Shown here piece after piece: positions 11,634 to 23,746 of a DNA stretch of 64,000 nt; position 1 is the first letter of the stretch, and each line of letters begins with the position of its first letter. The notes under the pieces were generated by a model. It saw nothing but the letters and a program-made list of their open reading frames with translations. It did not search any database and was not told the DNA's origin. Location of the stretch: the NCBI GenBank assembly GCA_920105805.1, contig CAKKTI010000057.1:1-64000 (forward strand), written 5' to 3'. The translations under genes were made by a program, and so were the position numbers. The DNA comes from Condylostoma magnum (taxonomy: Eukaryota > Ciliophora > Heterotrichea > Heterotrichida > Condylostomatidae).

Positions 11634-14600
11634 TTAAAGAGAAATTAACCTAGGCGAAGGAGAAAGAGAAAATTGTAATAATTAACCATTCGATAATGCT
11701 ATACTTAAATCTTCAATATTCTTCAAAGTTCGGATTAAAGTCTCGTCTGCTTTAAATTTCAAATGCTTTACTTCCTGTGTATGACCTTTAACTAATGATT
11801 TAGGTAGCAAATATTATCCTACTTAAATAGAGCCTTGCTACTTTTAAAACAGTCTAATTGCTTTATGAAATTGCTTAATTTGTAGATTGATTATAAAATC
11901 TTTCTAATTTTAAGCATAAAAAGGCTATATTGGTAGAAGTTTAGATAGTAGCTCTGTATTTATTCTATGGTCATTTGATGAATTTTAAAAGCTGTAAATA
12001 AAATCGTATATAATTCCCCTTTTTTAATTCATTAATTACTCATCCTCTAATACCACATCATTTAAACCTTGTTGATATATCTAGAAAAACTCATCGAAAA
12101 ACTATTATGTAGGAATATTGATTATTTCCTATCTCTTACTGTCAATTAAATGAGCCAGCTTTGATAGAAATGAATCTGTCATAGTGTCATAAAGCTTTTA
12201 GGCATCAGATTTCTCTTCACAAGATTAAATGCTAGTATAGGCTGCTCTCCAAAAGTATACAAGATCTCTAATTCAAGCATAAATAACCAAAAAGATTCCT
12301 AGAAACAACCATAAAATAAGCCTGGACTTATAAATTCTATACTCTTTGTTAACCTATTCATTTCCTTCTTCCGTTTATTATTAACTATCCTCTTCACCTT
12401 TGCTCTCTTAGGAAATAAACGCATATTAGTCGTATAATTCTTTTGGCTTTTTTGAAAAAGAATAAAAGGATCTAAGCCAAATTGGGCCTATATAAACAGC
12501 GCTTAATGCAGCAAATATGCACCACTATGGAAAGACAAATAGTATGAAAGCTATCATACAAAAATAGTTATTAATAACTTCCTTTTTCTTAAAGCAAAAT
12601 ATTACAAGAATCCCTATAAATGTGAATAGTGAGAATGGTGAAGGAAGAAATATCATGAATCCATACTGATCATTTCATTTTCACATATCATAAAATTTAA
12701 TCAAAATAGCTCTATATTCAGAGTCTACTCGGTCTTTAAAGTTGTCGTATACATTCGTCAGAATTGCTATCAAAAGAGTTAACAGCAGAATATTACCAAA
12801 TACAGCGAATATTATGATCAAAGCATATCCAATATTCTATCTGTTGATAAATATTTCAAGATCTATATTTCCTAGTGAAATATCATATAAACTTCTCAAA
12901 GATTACAAAAACCCTGAAAACTCGTTTTCTTCAGTACTGTCAGCAAACATTATAGTGCAAATAACTGAAAAAGATGAGAGAACTATTACAAAGATGAAGA
13001 GAAATCTAATTAAATCTTGTACCATTAGCTAAATCATTCTAATAAGAGGGCCAAAAGTCTTAATAGTCACAAGAATATTTATAAGTCTTAACCATATAAG
13101 CATTAATAGTATTCCATGTATGATTGTGTTGAATGTAATGGTCTGGTTATCTGATTCCTATACGTAATTTTGTTCATGCTGTACTAGTAAGACTAAGGCT
13201 CCTGCTACGATTGTATAGTCTAGAATAACTCACTCATCGATAAAAAGTCCTTTCTTAGTAGCAAAACTATAAATAAATTAAGAGATTCTTTCACAAAATA
13301 TACCGAAAATCCAAACTTAACATACAGTTTAATAATTCGAAGCATCTTCATCTTCTGATTGATCATTAATTGAATCAGATGAAGTAGCCTCATGTATCAT
13401 CATTGTATATAAATAAATTAAAATAAGAGTTGATAAGCCCTAGCCTATATATCTTAATTTGCAGCTGTCTTTCCATTACTCAAATTAAAACAAAAATGAA
13501 CGTTTGCAATTCATTTTTTCCATAAATTACAGAGATTCCTTTATATTAATTGAAATTTAGTAGCTCATATATAGAGTGCTTGCTGTTAAAAATCCTTCAT
13601 TTTTGCGTTCTCCTTCCCATTATCTATTAACAATTGCTGATATTTCTTTATTTTGTAATAGATCATAGAATCTATTTTAACTTATGATAAATAAACACTA
13701 TCTTTTCTTAGTATCTGATTAAGTTAAAAAGTATTCAGCAGTTTTTTCGTCTTTCATGTTTTTTATATAGAAGTTTGCTATTGATATAAGATGATTTGCT
13801 GTACTTTTACATGAGTGAGAAGAATATAATGTCTCATTTGAAATTTTCAGTAATGTTTCCGCCATTATACAAAAGAATAAAATTGGATGTTAGCATAAAA
13901 TTAGATCTTCAGTTTTCTTTATTAAATAATTCAAGTTTTAACAAATTATTTTGTTGTTTTATCCATATCAGAATTTTATAGGAATTCATTACAGCATTTC
14001 AGCTGCAAAGTAACAATTTTATCCATCTTTTAGCAAGTCTGCTAAAATTTACTGATTTTTATTCTCATATAGGACAGATTAAGTCTGCTCAGATTATAGC
14101 ATTAAAATACATAATTATCACTACTTTTTATTAAAACAATACTAAAATTCCTATTTGCTAATAGGAGCAGTTCTTAGTTATAAATACTTTTAGCAAAGCA
14201 ATGGCTACGACTTTTATAATAAAGTGATAAAAACTGACTATTAATTGCAGACTTCATTCCATTTTAAGACTTATAAAACTTCTTTCATCCTATTTTAATT
14301 AATTAAATAGCTAATTATATAGGAAATATCCATAATTTTTTCTATATTTTTCCACTGTTACTAAGAATTCCCATATAAATTTATAAGTTGTTACCATAAT
14401 TCAGCATATTTTTAATTTTAGTCATCTCCCCTACTTCATCTTATGAAACTAAATCACACAAATTTGAGAAATTAGATTGCATTATTCTTTAGTGCTAATT
14501 TAATCAGTTTTAAACTGATAGCCTAAGGACAGCATAGAATCATCTCTAATGCTATACTATCATATTTGCATTCTAAAGCACTGATTAATCCCTTCTTCAC

Positions 14601-15086
14601 TAATTCCTTGTTAGAAATCAATTTATTATTAAGCAATTCCTTTTAAAACTTATGTAAATTTTGATATTTGCTAGCTAATTATATCGCTTGATTATTCAGT
14701 CTTTTACTAGCTAAAAACCACAAATTAAGATACTCATGTCCTTGGTTTATAAATTAATTTTCAATAACTTCATCAATTGCTTCAATCTTTCTTTATTTGT
14801 GGAATTTTATTATTAAGTCATATGGTAGTTTATACCCTATTTCAACTAATCTCTATGCTAAATCATAATTTCTGTTAGCAACAGCAGCTCTAACAGCCCT
14901 TCCTTCCGTAACAAACTTAGAATTTTAACTAATAAACTCATTATTAAAAGCTAGATTCTATAGTTAAGCATTATTAAGCTTGATTCCAGCTAATATGCGC
15001 CTTGCATCATCGGATAAAGCTTATTCTTAGTGAAATTCATCTAAAGTGACTTAGTCATCCTTTTGATTTAATTGCTTATCTTCCAT
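11634..15086 (-). CDS. TRP/polycystin-type cation channel with helical-repeat N-terminus
   Basis: 1150 aa. The N-terminal third (about 1-330) is made of short helical repeats resembling degenerate ankyrin repeats (VRAAVANRNYDLAQRLVEIG). Membrane segments follow: YIGQGLSTLILIYLY, then WVILDYTIVAGALVLLV, an S4-S5-like LLMLIWLRLINILVTIK, and a pore loop SLRSLYDISLGNIDLEIF (about 725-740) before a TRP-like S6 NILLLTLLIAILTNVYDNF. Two or three further hydrophobic helices (12,600 and 12,300) come after, then a soluble C-terminal region. The family is best called TRP-like; ligand and ion unknown. It starts 7 bp after the stop of the CUE-RING gene upstream and ends at TAA 11634-11636, 9 bp from the convergent IQ gene. 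Confidence 0.8.
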
Positions 15087-15093
15087 TTTAATT

Positions 15094-16113
15094 TTAATCT
15101 AAAACTATGGAGTGAAGTTTAGTATTGGCGCTACAGTGTGGGCACCCGTTTTAAGTGCAATGAGAACAACATTTCCTATTGCATTGACTGCACACACGGG
15201 AAAACATAGCTTGCTAGCATTTACAGTACAAGCTTTCTTATAAAATTTTAGCTATTTGGCTTTATTATCTCTTAACCTTTGCGCTTACAACTTCTTACTC
15301 TTCTTTTAGTTCCAAGATCTCCTTCTACATAGACGAAATTTACTATACAACGTTATCAACAGCATATTACCCCTTTAATGAATAAGAATTTTCATCATTT
15401 GGATGAAAATAAAAGCAGTATTCCTAATATATACAATCTTCAATAGTAGAAGAGTATGGGCACTGTCATCATTTATAAAAGCGAGGGTGGTAATTAATTT
15501 CAAATACGCTATGAGCAAACTCACATTAGTTTTAAAACTTGCAGGTTTAAGGATTTTGACATAATTTTTACGAATACTCAATACCAGTCCTTCTCTTTTC
15601 TTAAAAATTATGATACCCACTACACTTTACCTTCCAACAATGCATGCCATCTCTACACTGCATGGTTTTATATGTAGATAAATTAAATTACTCATCCCAC
15701 TCAATAACATCTGGCTCCTTTTCCTTAACGCCTCTTTCCGACTACTAAGACAACATCTCTACAATTTGCTCCTCAGTTGAATTCCCATGGTTCCTCATAA
15801 CTTCAATGATCTTGGAATAAGTTAACTCCGGGAACATTTCCAGTAGTACATCAGGTTATAGTTGACTATTAGTGAAAACTAGCTATTAGCTACGATTACC
15901 TCCTCTGCCCCTGGCCCTTCTCCCTCTGCCCCTGCTCTGCACAGTTGACGAGTTATTAGAATCTGATGAAAAAATCTATGAATCATTAATCTACTTAAAA
16001 CTCTTCTACAAGCTCACCTCATTCCCAGAGCAGTTTTCCATAATACTAGAATTATCACTCGAATTACTCCACGAGCTAGCATCTGACCCAATTCATCTAC
16101 TTTAAAAAGCCAT
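15094..16113 (-). CDS. CUE-domain, CCCH zinc-finger and RING-type protein (Unkempt-like)
   Basis: 339 aa. Order: Ser/Asn-rich start; an RG-rich patch (SRGRGRRARGRGG); a CUE-type ubiquitin-binding helix set (MFPELTYSKIIEVMRNHG..EEQIVEML); CCCH-type fingers around residues 150-240 (CRDGMHCWKVKCSGYH; CKFQNQCEFAH; CPYSS..CIYQEYCFYFH); a coiled coil (MQKEILELKEEQEVV); and a C-terminal RING-like ligand run (CKC, CSQCNRKCCSHC, CPHC). CCCH fingers plus a C-terminal RING is the architecture of the RNA-binding Unkempt family; the CUE domain would add ubiquitin binding. Probable role: RNA-binding E3 ligase. TAA 15094-15096 lies 7 bp before the TRP gene's ATG. Confidence 0.75.
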
Positions 16114-16148
16114 TTTTTATAGACGCTATCGACCCTAAATATTAATTA

Positions 16149-18599
16149 TCACTTTCTCCTTCTTACCCTTTCAACCTTCTTTTCCTCTTTCTTAGCATCA
16201 GCTTCCTTTGCCTTTTCCTCCAACTCATCCCAGTCTAGTCCTTCTTCTGACCCTGAGCTGTCCTCACCTGCAGACTCATCCGACTCCTCCTCAAACTCAG
16301 ATTCATCGTCCTCCGATTCAGCGTCTTCCTATGAGTAACTGCTATCTGGATCTAAATCTGACCCGGACTGCTGAGACTCGTCATCATCGTCCGAGTCCTG
16401 CAGGAAAGCCCAGCCACCGTCCTCCACAAAGCCTTGTAAGTCAGATGTTATAGTCTTCATCACATTAGACCAGTTCAGGGCCTGGAGACTCTCTGAGTAT
16501 GTAATGTCTATCTCATTGAGTCAGTCTTTTATTGAATCAAGGTACTCTGAAGGAATTGTGTATATTCGGACTGGTGGAAGGGAGTAGTCTTTGAATACAA
16601 ATACTAAATCAAAGTTCTTTAAGGCAAATTATACCCTCTCAAAGTGCGCTACTTCTATATCTTGTAGAGTTATTACGAAAAAGGGCTGGTCAATTAAGCT
16701 TACCAGACATTTAGTAGAGGGGATTATAAACACGTTGGATTTGTGAGGGACACCATAGAATCCTAGTTCCCTGAATGGTATATCAAAATCAATCATGTCA
16801 CCGGAGACCTGTTATACTTATTCACAGAAGTTTTTGAACTCTTTGTTAAGTTTTTCCTTGTACTTCTTTTCGCGCTGTTCCTGTTAAATTTCATCCTGGT
16901 CAATTCCTGAACGTCTGCGAGTGTCTAAGTCATCACTTTGTATACCAGCTTCTGAGAAGAATTAGACGTTATTTCATTTTTTGTTACCGATCATTATAGG
17001 ATTGGTAAGATTAAAGTGAATTAGTACAATTAGTTCATTTTCGACTGGTTGGAATATGGCATGCTTTATATTGCTGTATATAATGTCTATCTTTTCACTT
17101 CTGTTTGACACAAATCTCAGTCCGTTTGTATGTGCCTCTAAGGTTCCTTGGGACTTTCTACCTGATAAGTTAGGTCTTATCGATAGATCAGGAAGCATTG
17201 GCCTTTTGCCCTTTATTAACTATAGGCTTTCCTAATCAACCAGGTTTTACTTCTCAGACTCTTCAATGTCCTTGGCCCTTACTCTCTTTATTAGTTCTTT
17301 TAGCAGTCTTATGGCGTTGTTGATATTTTTAACCTGAGTGCTTCTTATAGTTAGTTCTTTATAGCAAAATCCATTTTCATCCTTTATTTCAGGGAATATA
17401 AAACCACCGTCCTTTGCTGTATTTGTGAATCCTGGAGTTAAGAAGTTTATTCTTAAAAAGATATACCGCCCTTCCTCACTTTTACTTATGTTTTTTATAG
17501 TGGAAACATGAAATGGAACCATTTGTCCAGCTATAGGTACAATCACACTTTCATTTCTGATATCTACAAATAACTATAGCCTTTTGGCAGCCTCTGGCAT
17601 TTAAGTAACAGATTAGTATGATTTTACCTCAGCTAAAGATCTCGAGTTCTACGTCTTATCCTTTCCTCCTAAATCATAATTTCTGTACCTTTCATTCAAC
17701 TCTTATTACTTCAATTCTCTCAGTTTCCTTTGCTTCTCCTTTCTTTTCTTCTCGTTTTCCAAATTTGAAGAATTTATTTAATTTCTTAATCTAGAATTCC
17801 TCACAACTCCTTTTTCCTGTACTTGATTAATATCCATACTATACTTCATTTTAGTAGGCTATTATCCCTCATCCTCTATAAAATATGCAATATCACTAAA
17901 CTTTCTAGGAATATCGACTAAAATTTCAGAGTTTACCCTTCCTACAATCACAATATCAGACAAAATCAGATCAATTTTGCTGTCCCTGGACTTCATAGTA
18001 GGCGACTTATTAATATTATTAAATGACAGAGTAATCTAGAACACATCTCCATCTGCTGCCCTATCTTCTGAGTCCTTAGTAATCATTTTATTGCCTTGAA
18101 CTGATTTCCCAGCAACCTCGCAAAAATTCTACGCTGCCTCGGGAATTCTAGAATTAATATACCTCAAAAATCTAGCATAAACCTAGGACAACTGTACTCC
18201 AACATGCAATGATTAAAGGCACAACTCCTCCATTTCATACAGAGCCTTATACACCTATTATATCTCATCAGAAGGGTTCACTAGAAGAGTTCGATAGCAG
18301 GCTGCATAAAAGCCTTAGTAGTATATGGACAGTAATATGTGAACTATATCATAACTAAGAGTCTTATCCTCCACCGGATTCTCAGAGTTTCCTCCGCTTG
18401 TAATGTAAAACTGATCAAGTTGGATCTAATCAGTCTAAACTCCCGCCTTCTGGGCTAATTCTGGAATTCTATCTTTAATTGTACTGATAATCAACGAGTG
18501 CTGTTGAGTCAATTCGTCGTCTATAATAGACTCAATATCATCAATCAAAGAAAGCATAAAAGTCTCTAAAAATTTACCACTGGGCTAAGCAAGCTCCAT
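16149..18599 (-). CDS. SPT16: FACT complex subunit SPT16, N-terminally short
   Basis: 816 aa versus about 1040 in yeast and human. Recognised by the middle region ([19 protein letters not shown], then [17 protein letters not shown] and [40 protein letters not shown]) and the final acidic tail of about 70 D/E/S residues before VRRRK. The protein starts inside what is residue ~175 of other SPT16 proteins: the second lobe of the pita-bread N-terminal domain is present ([24 protein letters not shown]) but the first lobe is missing. The ATG at 18599 is only 4 bp from the stop of the upstream gene, so no room exists for it. With SSRP1/POB3 it would act as histone chaperone FACT. Ends at TGA 16149-16151 (followed by TAA). 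Confidence 0.92.
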
Positions 18600-18603
18600 T
18601 TTA

Positions 18604-19362
18604 TTATAACAAAAAAATACGCGTACGGTTTTAACTATCTAGTACATTTTTTCCTACATTACTGATTTTTTCTAGAATTTCTGCTTATTATTCAGCTGAT
18701 AGTTAATTTTTTATTTCATTGAACTTTTTTAATAATGATTACTTTTTTTCCGTACACGCTATGTTAAAGATTTTTTTCTTTTTCTTTATATCGTTGGCAA
18801 AACGGGGGTCAATTGGCCTTTTCTGTGTAAAATTTACTAGAATTCTACCTTTAAGCATTTTCTTACGAATTGCTGGACGTCCAAGCACAGGCTCAGTTGA
18901 CTCTAAAGCTTTTTGAGCCGATGTGACCTCTTGGAACCGGACTTTCGAGGAATCTTTGGCTGGGAAAACTTACACATTTATGACTGTACCAAATTACGAA
19001 AAGTAGTCATTTAGCATTGAGATTTGGTTCAAGTCCTTTGGAACTTTGTTTAAAATTATTATAGGAGACAAGGGCTAGAACTTAGTCTTAGTTTGCTATT
19101 TCAATTCTTCCTTTGGAGTTTCCTGCTCCATAAAGTTTTGATTGAAAAATCTCATAAAGGCCTGTAGAAAGTCGTCAGTTTTGGTGTCCAGAAGGCCTGG
19201 TAACTGCCTGCTGAGGGAATCTCGGAGGGAACTTGAATCCTAAGATAAGGTTATTGTGTCTATTATTAGAGTTTCAATAAACTGGTCGTCTAGGTACTCG
19301 GAGGGAATGTTATCGTTTAGGAATTCTTGCAGTTTCTGTTTAAATTAATCGTTGACTTGCAT
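18604..19362 (-). CDS. RBM26/27-like RRM protein
   Basis: 252 aa. Residues about 1-85 form a helical PWI-like bundle (FKQKLQEFLNDNIPSEYLDDQF). Residues 110-185 form an RRM close to that of RBM26/RBM27 and Drosophila swm: NKVPKDLNQISMLNDYFSQF, GTVINVQVFPAKDSSKVRF, SAQKALESTEPVLGRPAIR. A basic and coiled C-terminus follows. In animals the family acts with ZC3H proteins in nuclear RNA surveillance (PAXT-like); that role is inferred here. The vertebrate C3H finger is not visible. The end is the first of two TAA codons (18604-18606), 4 bp before the SPT16 ATG; the start is 20 bp after the carboxypeptidase stop. Confidence 0.75.
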
Positions 19363-19382
19363 ATTTAATTTTAATTAAGAAT

Positions 19383-20915
19383 TTAAGATGCATTTTATAA
19401 AGGAAGTTGAGATTGATTTTTATTTGAATATCTTCTCAATTCTACTTAATCTATTGAATACTAATTTTTTTACTTATTCTGTTTAGATGATTTGTTGCAT
19501 AGAATACATGAGAGTGTTAGACTTATTATTATGAATAATCCAATAAAACCAGCTATGAGAGCTATTGAGAGGTCAAAATCACTGGAATTTTACTCTGGGA
19601 GTTGTCTATGACCTTGCTTTAAGTTAAAGGATCCTATTAATTTGTTGTGATTTATAGGAAATAAGCTTATTCAGTATTCGATGTTTATTTCACTGTCATC
19701 TAAACGCATCTCTAATAGTAAATCTATATTGACTTAGTGCATACTTTTGATTTACTGGATAGAAATGATTGCATGATCATCAAAATCATCAAGTTTGAGT
19801 TGTATTTAATCATCATTATCAACTCCATTGCACTATACCGTAGTAAAATTCCTACTAAGTGTCAGATCAACGATCTATTCCCCTTAATCAATAAATCCAT
19901 TATTTGCAAGCCTTATATTAAAACTAGCCTGATTATGACTAGCTTATACATTCACTAACTCAACAGTAACATCTTAATCAACTTTATCTGCTAATTTCTG
20001 TATAAAATCTAAATGTGGAGCTAAAACATTTTAAGTTTCACTTATTAAAGGATAAAAACTGTCTCCTAACTCAATAGCAAGTGCAATTACTCCTTAACTA
20101 TAGGCATAGTCGATAAATAGTCCATTAACAGCATAACCCACTAATTTCTAAGGAGTACCATATACTGAATTGCCAGGAACAATGCTTTCAATACTCATAT
20201 ACTTTAAATAGTCTTCAATACTGCTAAACATGTCACTGTCAAAACTATCACTGTATCCAAATGGATGAATATATAAATTTCCCCAACTGTGATAGGACAA
20301 AGCTGCTATGAAGTTGTTTTGCTCTATTAAATCTTTTACAGCTTGTGTCTCTGGCTCAGAGAAAGCGTATTCTCCTCTGTAGTCTTCTTGACAAGGATGA
20401 TAAGATGATCCTTAATTGTCTACTCCTCATTTATACCCGTAGTTACGGTTCAAATCTACTCCTTTTTATTGCAGCTAGCAAGAACTATCATGCATGTTTT
20501 TCCTTAGTTCCAGTATTTTGTTGTTTTATTTTCAATGTTCTTCTATTATCTTATATGCATCAATGTTTAGCACAGGGATTATAGTGAATTAAAGCTACTC
20601 CAAGTAGTGAGTTTATTGTAATAAAAGTTCTACTGTGTATATTATATGCTCGACTGATAAAAGTTCTCTAGCATGATGGGCACCTATAATAAGAATCTAA
20701 GGTTATGTAAAATTACCTATTTTTAAAGCTTCTATTGGAATGCTGTTGTAAGTTTAGCCTATTGACACTATTTAAGCAGAGATATTAAGTTAACTTGCCT
20801 CAGAAACCGCTTCTAACAGGAAAGTTTGTATTTAGGAATAGCTTAAATAGCCATTGATTTATCCGTATGGATGAGATAATGAGGATATCAAGAGTGGTAA
20901 TAGTAAAAACTTCAT
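19383..20915 (-). CDS. M14 zinc carboxypeptidase, membrane-anchored
   Basis: 510 aa. A signal peptide (MKFLLLPLLISSLS) leads into an M14 domain: zinc ligands H81 and E84 in GAHHARELLS, substrate-site VDLNRNYGYKW, the third zinc histidine in ALSYHSWGN, and the catalytic glutamate in VIALAIELGDS. A beta-rich region follows. One transmembrane helix lies near the C-terminus (SIALIAGFIGLFIIISLTL), then a short Cys/Lys cytoplasmic tail. So it is probably an ectoenzyme at the cell surface or in a lysosomal-type vesicle that removes C-terminal residues from peptides. No in-frame TGA occurs near the end; TAA 19383-19385 is the natural stop, 20 bp before the next gene's ATG. Confidence 0.93.
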
Positions 20916-21042
20916 TTTATTGTGATACTATCTTATATATTAACTCAAATATAATTGAATATGTATATAAATGTCTAGTGATACTATGCTTCTAATAACT
21001 AGTCTTTAGCTTATCAAATTTAAAGTATTCATAAAATATAAA

Positions 21043-23742
21043 ATGGCATAATAAGGAAAAGAAATCTAATTTCCAAACTATCTAATAACTCTAGGCAAAA
21101 CACTGTATAAAAGTAAGAACTCTAAAATAATTGCAGGAACAGGTCAAAGAGGAAAGTTTTACGCAGTAAAACAAGTATCTCTAAAAGATAATTTATCAAA
21201 GGACAAGTTTAAGAGGGAAGTGACCAATTATCACAAACTAGGCAATCATCCCAATATAATCTATTTCTACGACAGCACAATTCAGGGTGAAACAGGTTAT
21301 ATACTATTAGAATTATGTTCAAAAGGTAGCATAGTTGAAGTACTGCGTACGGGATAACTACCAGAACCCTTCACAGAGCAAATAATGACTGATATTCTAA
21401 ATGTTTTAAAGTGAATTCATTAGAATGGATTTATCTACAATAACCTTTAACCAAAATCGATACTAATCACTGATGATTTCAAAGCTAAAATCACTGATTT
21501 TAGTTGTGCAATTGAATAATCAGTTATAGAATAATTTTATGGAGTTGAATTAAATGAAGAGATTTAGAACTATAGTGATTGTAATATTAGAAGTCCTGAG
21601 TAATTAGATCCTTCTCCTAACTTCCCTATTACATCTTAGATTGATTTATGGCATTTCGGGCAAACTTTGTATCAAATTTTAGAACACAGGCCTCCTTTTG
21701 ACAGTGAGTCTAATCGGCTAAGTGGATCTTATAATAAATAAACTAATAGCCTACCTGTTTGGGCTTAACAAATTGTGGAGAGATGCTTTTAAATTGACCC
21801 GTAGGAAAGAGCAACGATATAGGAAATGATTAATTATCTAAGAGTTTATAAAAAGAAATCAGAAATAGTTGAATAGAAAAGTAGATTTATGGATAACTTT
21901 AAACGATCTACTAAAGCATGGCTTAGAACAGTTACTGAGGACAGTGAGGAGGGAATAAGAGAAGATTTCTTATAGAAGTTAGTTGTAAAGTCTAATAAAA
22001 AGCCGTATAAAATACCTAAGTTCTTTAAGGCAATTTAAGACAGGCCTTTTACGAGAACTGCAGTGGCTTTAAAAGTACTACTTGTCCTATAACGCTATAT
22101 ATACGAGGGGAATAAGTCTATTATTCAAGATCATTACAGATCTGTTGTGGGCCTACTAGACAGAATTAAGAATAACTGGGAGGGGTAATTAGTTATATAG
22201 CAATATGACTAGCATTTAAGTTAGTACTTTGTTTAAATTATCTGCAGATTTTGTGATATTCTACTACAAAAGTTAGATATACTGGCAGAAACTTAGTTTG
22301 ATGGACAGTGAAACTCTGATAGAGAGTTTAATAAATCAGCTGTACAGAAATTCCAGGAATTCTGGGCTGATTTGATTAAGTTCGGGGAATTTATAAGAAA
22401 TGATATAAAATAACTAAGAAAAGTAAGGATTTAAATACAGCGTGCTTTATTAATTGAGTAGTAAAGAATCACATTGCCTATAGTTACATGACTGCACAAC
22501 GATTCAGAGGAAAATGCCGATGTCTGATATAGTCTAAGACAAAATATTGAGCAGTTTCATTAGCAGACAAAATTGTTTAGGGAAAACTATCCAACTATAA
22601 GACTTCCAACAACATCAGATCTAAGTTAAAGCAACAATTCCTTAGCTGAAATATTAAGAACTCGCAGGAACCACATGAACACTGGACTTCAACGCAGTAA
22701 GAGTCTGTAAGCCCGACAAAACTCATTATAACTTACCCTCAATAGATCAGAAACAGTTGTAATATAAGGAGACTCCAACAACAGCACTAATCGTAAAAGT
22801 GAGTACACATCAAGCGAAGATATAAGCCTTTAAACTGATCCAAGTTTTTCCACTAACTAATCGATTCTATAGTAAGATACTTAATGGATTGTAAGTACAG
22901 AGTAACTGTAATTTGAGGAGGTCATAGGTCAAGGGTCCTCCTGCGCTGTATATAAAGGCACTTACAACATGACTCCCGTAGCTATTAAACTGATCAAGGA
23001 TGAGAAGGTAAAATTTGATAAAGAGTTTCAAAGGGAAATAGCAACTATGGTAAGGATAAGACACCCTAATTTGATTCTGTTTATGGGAGCCTCAGTGGAA
23101 AGCCCATTATGTATTGTAACGGAGCTGTGCTCAGGCGATACTGTATTTAATTTACTGCATGAGCTCACAGATGTTAGATTGACCTGGTAACAAAAGATTA
23201 AAATTGCTAGGGATACTGCTCTTGCTATGGCTTATTTGCACTCGTTGAATCCTCCTATTATACACAGGGACTTAAAGAGTTTAAATTTGTTGCTTGCTAC
23301 TCCTGTTTTAGGACCCTAGGATTCTGTTTAAGTGAAATTAACTGATTTCGGTATTTCTAGAATCTTTGACGAAAATGCCATTATGACCGGTGAGTAAGGA
23401 ACTTGTCATTGAATGGCGCCTGAGGTGCTGTAGAGCCAGTATTACACCTTATCTTCTGATGTTTATTCCTATGGTATTATCATGTGGGAGATTTTAGCAA
23501 GGAAAACGCCATATTTCAACATTCCTCTTGCTACGATCCCTTACAATGTCATTAAAAAGAATGCAAGGCCAGATCTTAAAGTAATACCGAGTAATTGTCC
23601 TAAAGAACTGATAAATTTAATGAAATAGTGTTGGAGTAGAGATCCTAATGATCGTCCTAATTTTATTCAAATTATAAATGCTCTGGATGAAATTATAGTA
23701 TAGTTAATTAAGTATTTTATTCATCAGTAATATTTTTCTTAG
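21043..23742 (+). CDS. Two-kinase protein: NAK-like pseudokinase, ANTH-like region, TKL kinase
   Basis: 899 aa. Residues ~10-270 resemble the NAK family of endocytic kinases (AAK1/GAK): VKQV lysine present and [23 protein letters not shown], but HRD is YNN (IYNNLQPKSILI) and DFG is DFS, so probably inactive. Residues ~285-450 resemble an ANTH domain ([36 protein letters not shown]). A Ser/Asn linker follows. Residues ~620-890 are a complete tyrosine-kinase-like (TKL) domain: [48 protein letters not shown] know of no described protein with this order. The ANTH and NAK parts suggest clathrin/endocytic membranes. TAG 23740-23742 precedes the next ATG by 4 bp; TAA 23728 is an alternative stop. 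Confidence 0.85.
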
Positions 23743-23746
23743 TAAA

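Noticed and set aside
11640-12010. Rightward continuation of the IQ gene past 11,640, which also reads like protein
   Set aside because: The minus frame of the TRP-like gene is continuous and better there. With no stop codons in this code, opposite-strand shadows look deceptively protein-like.
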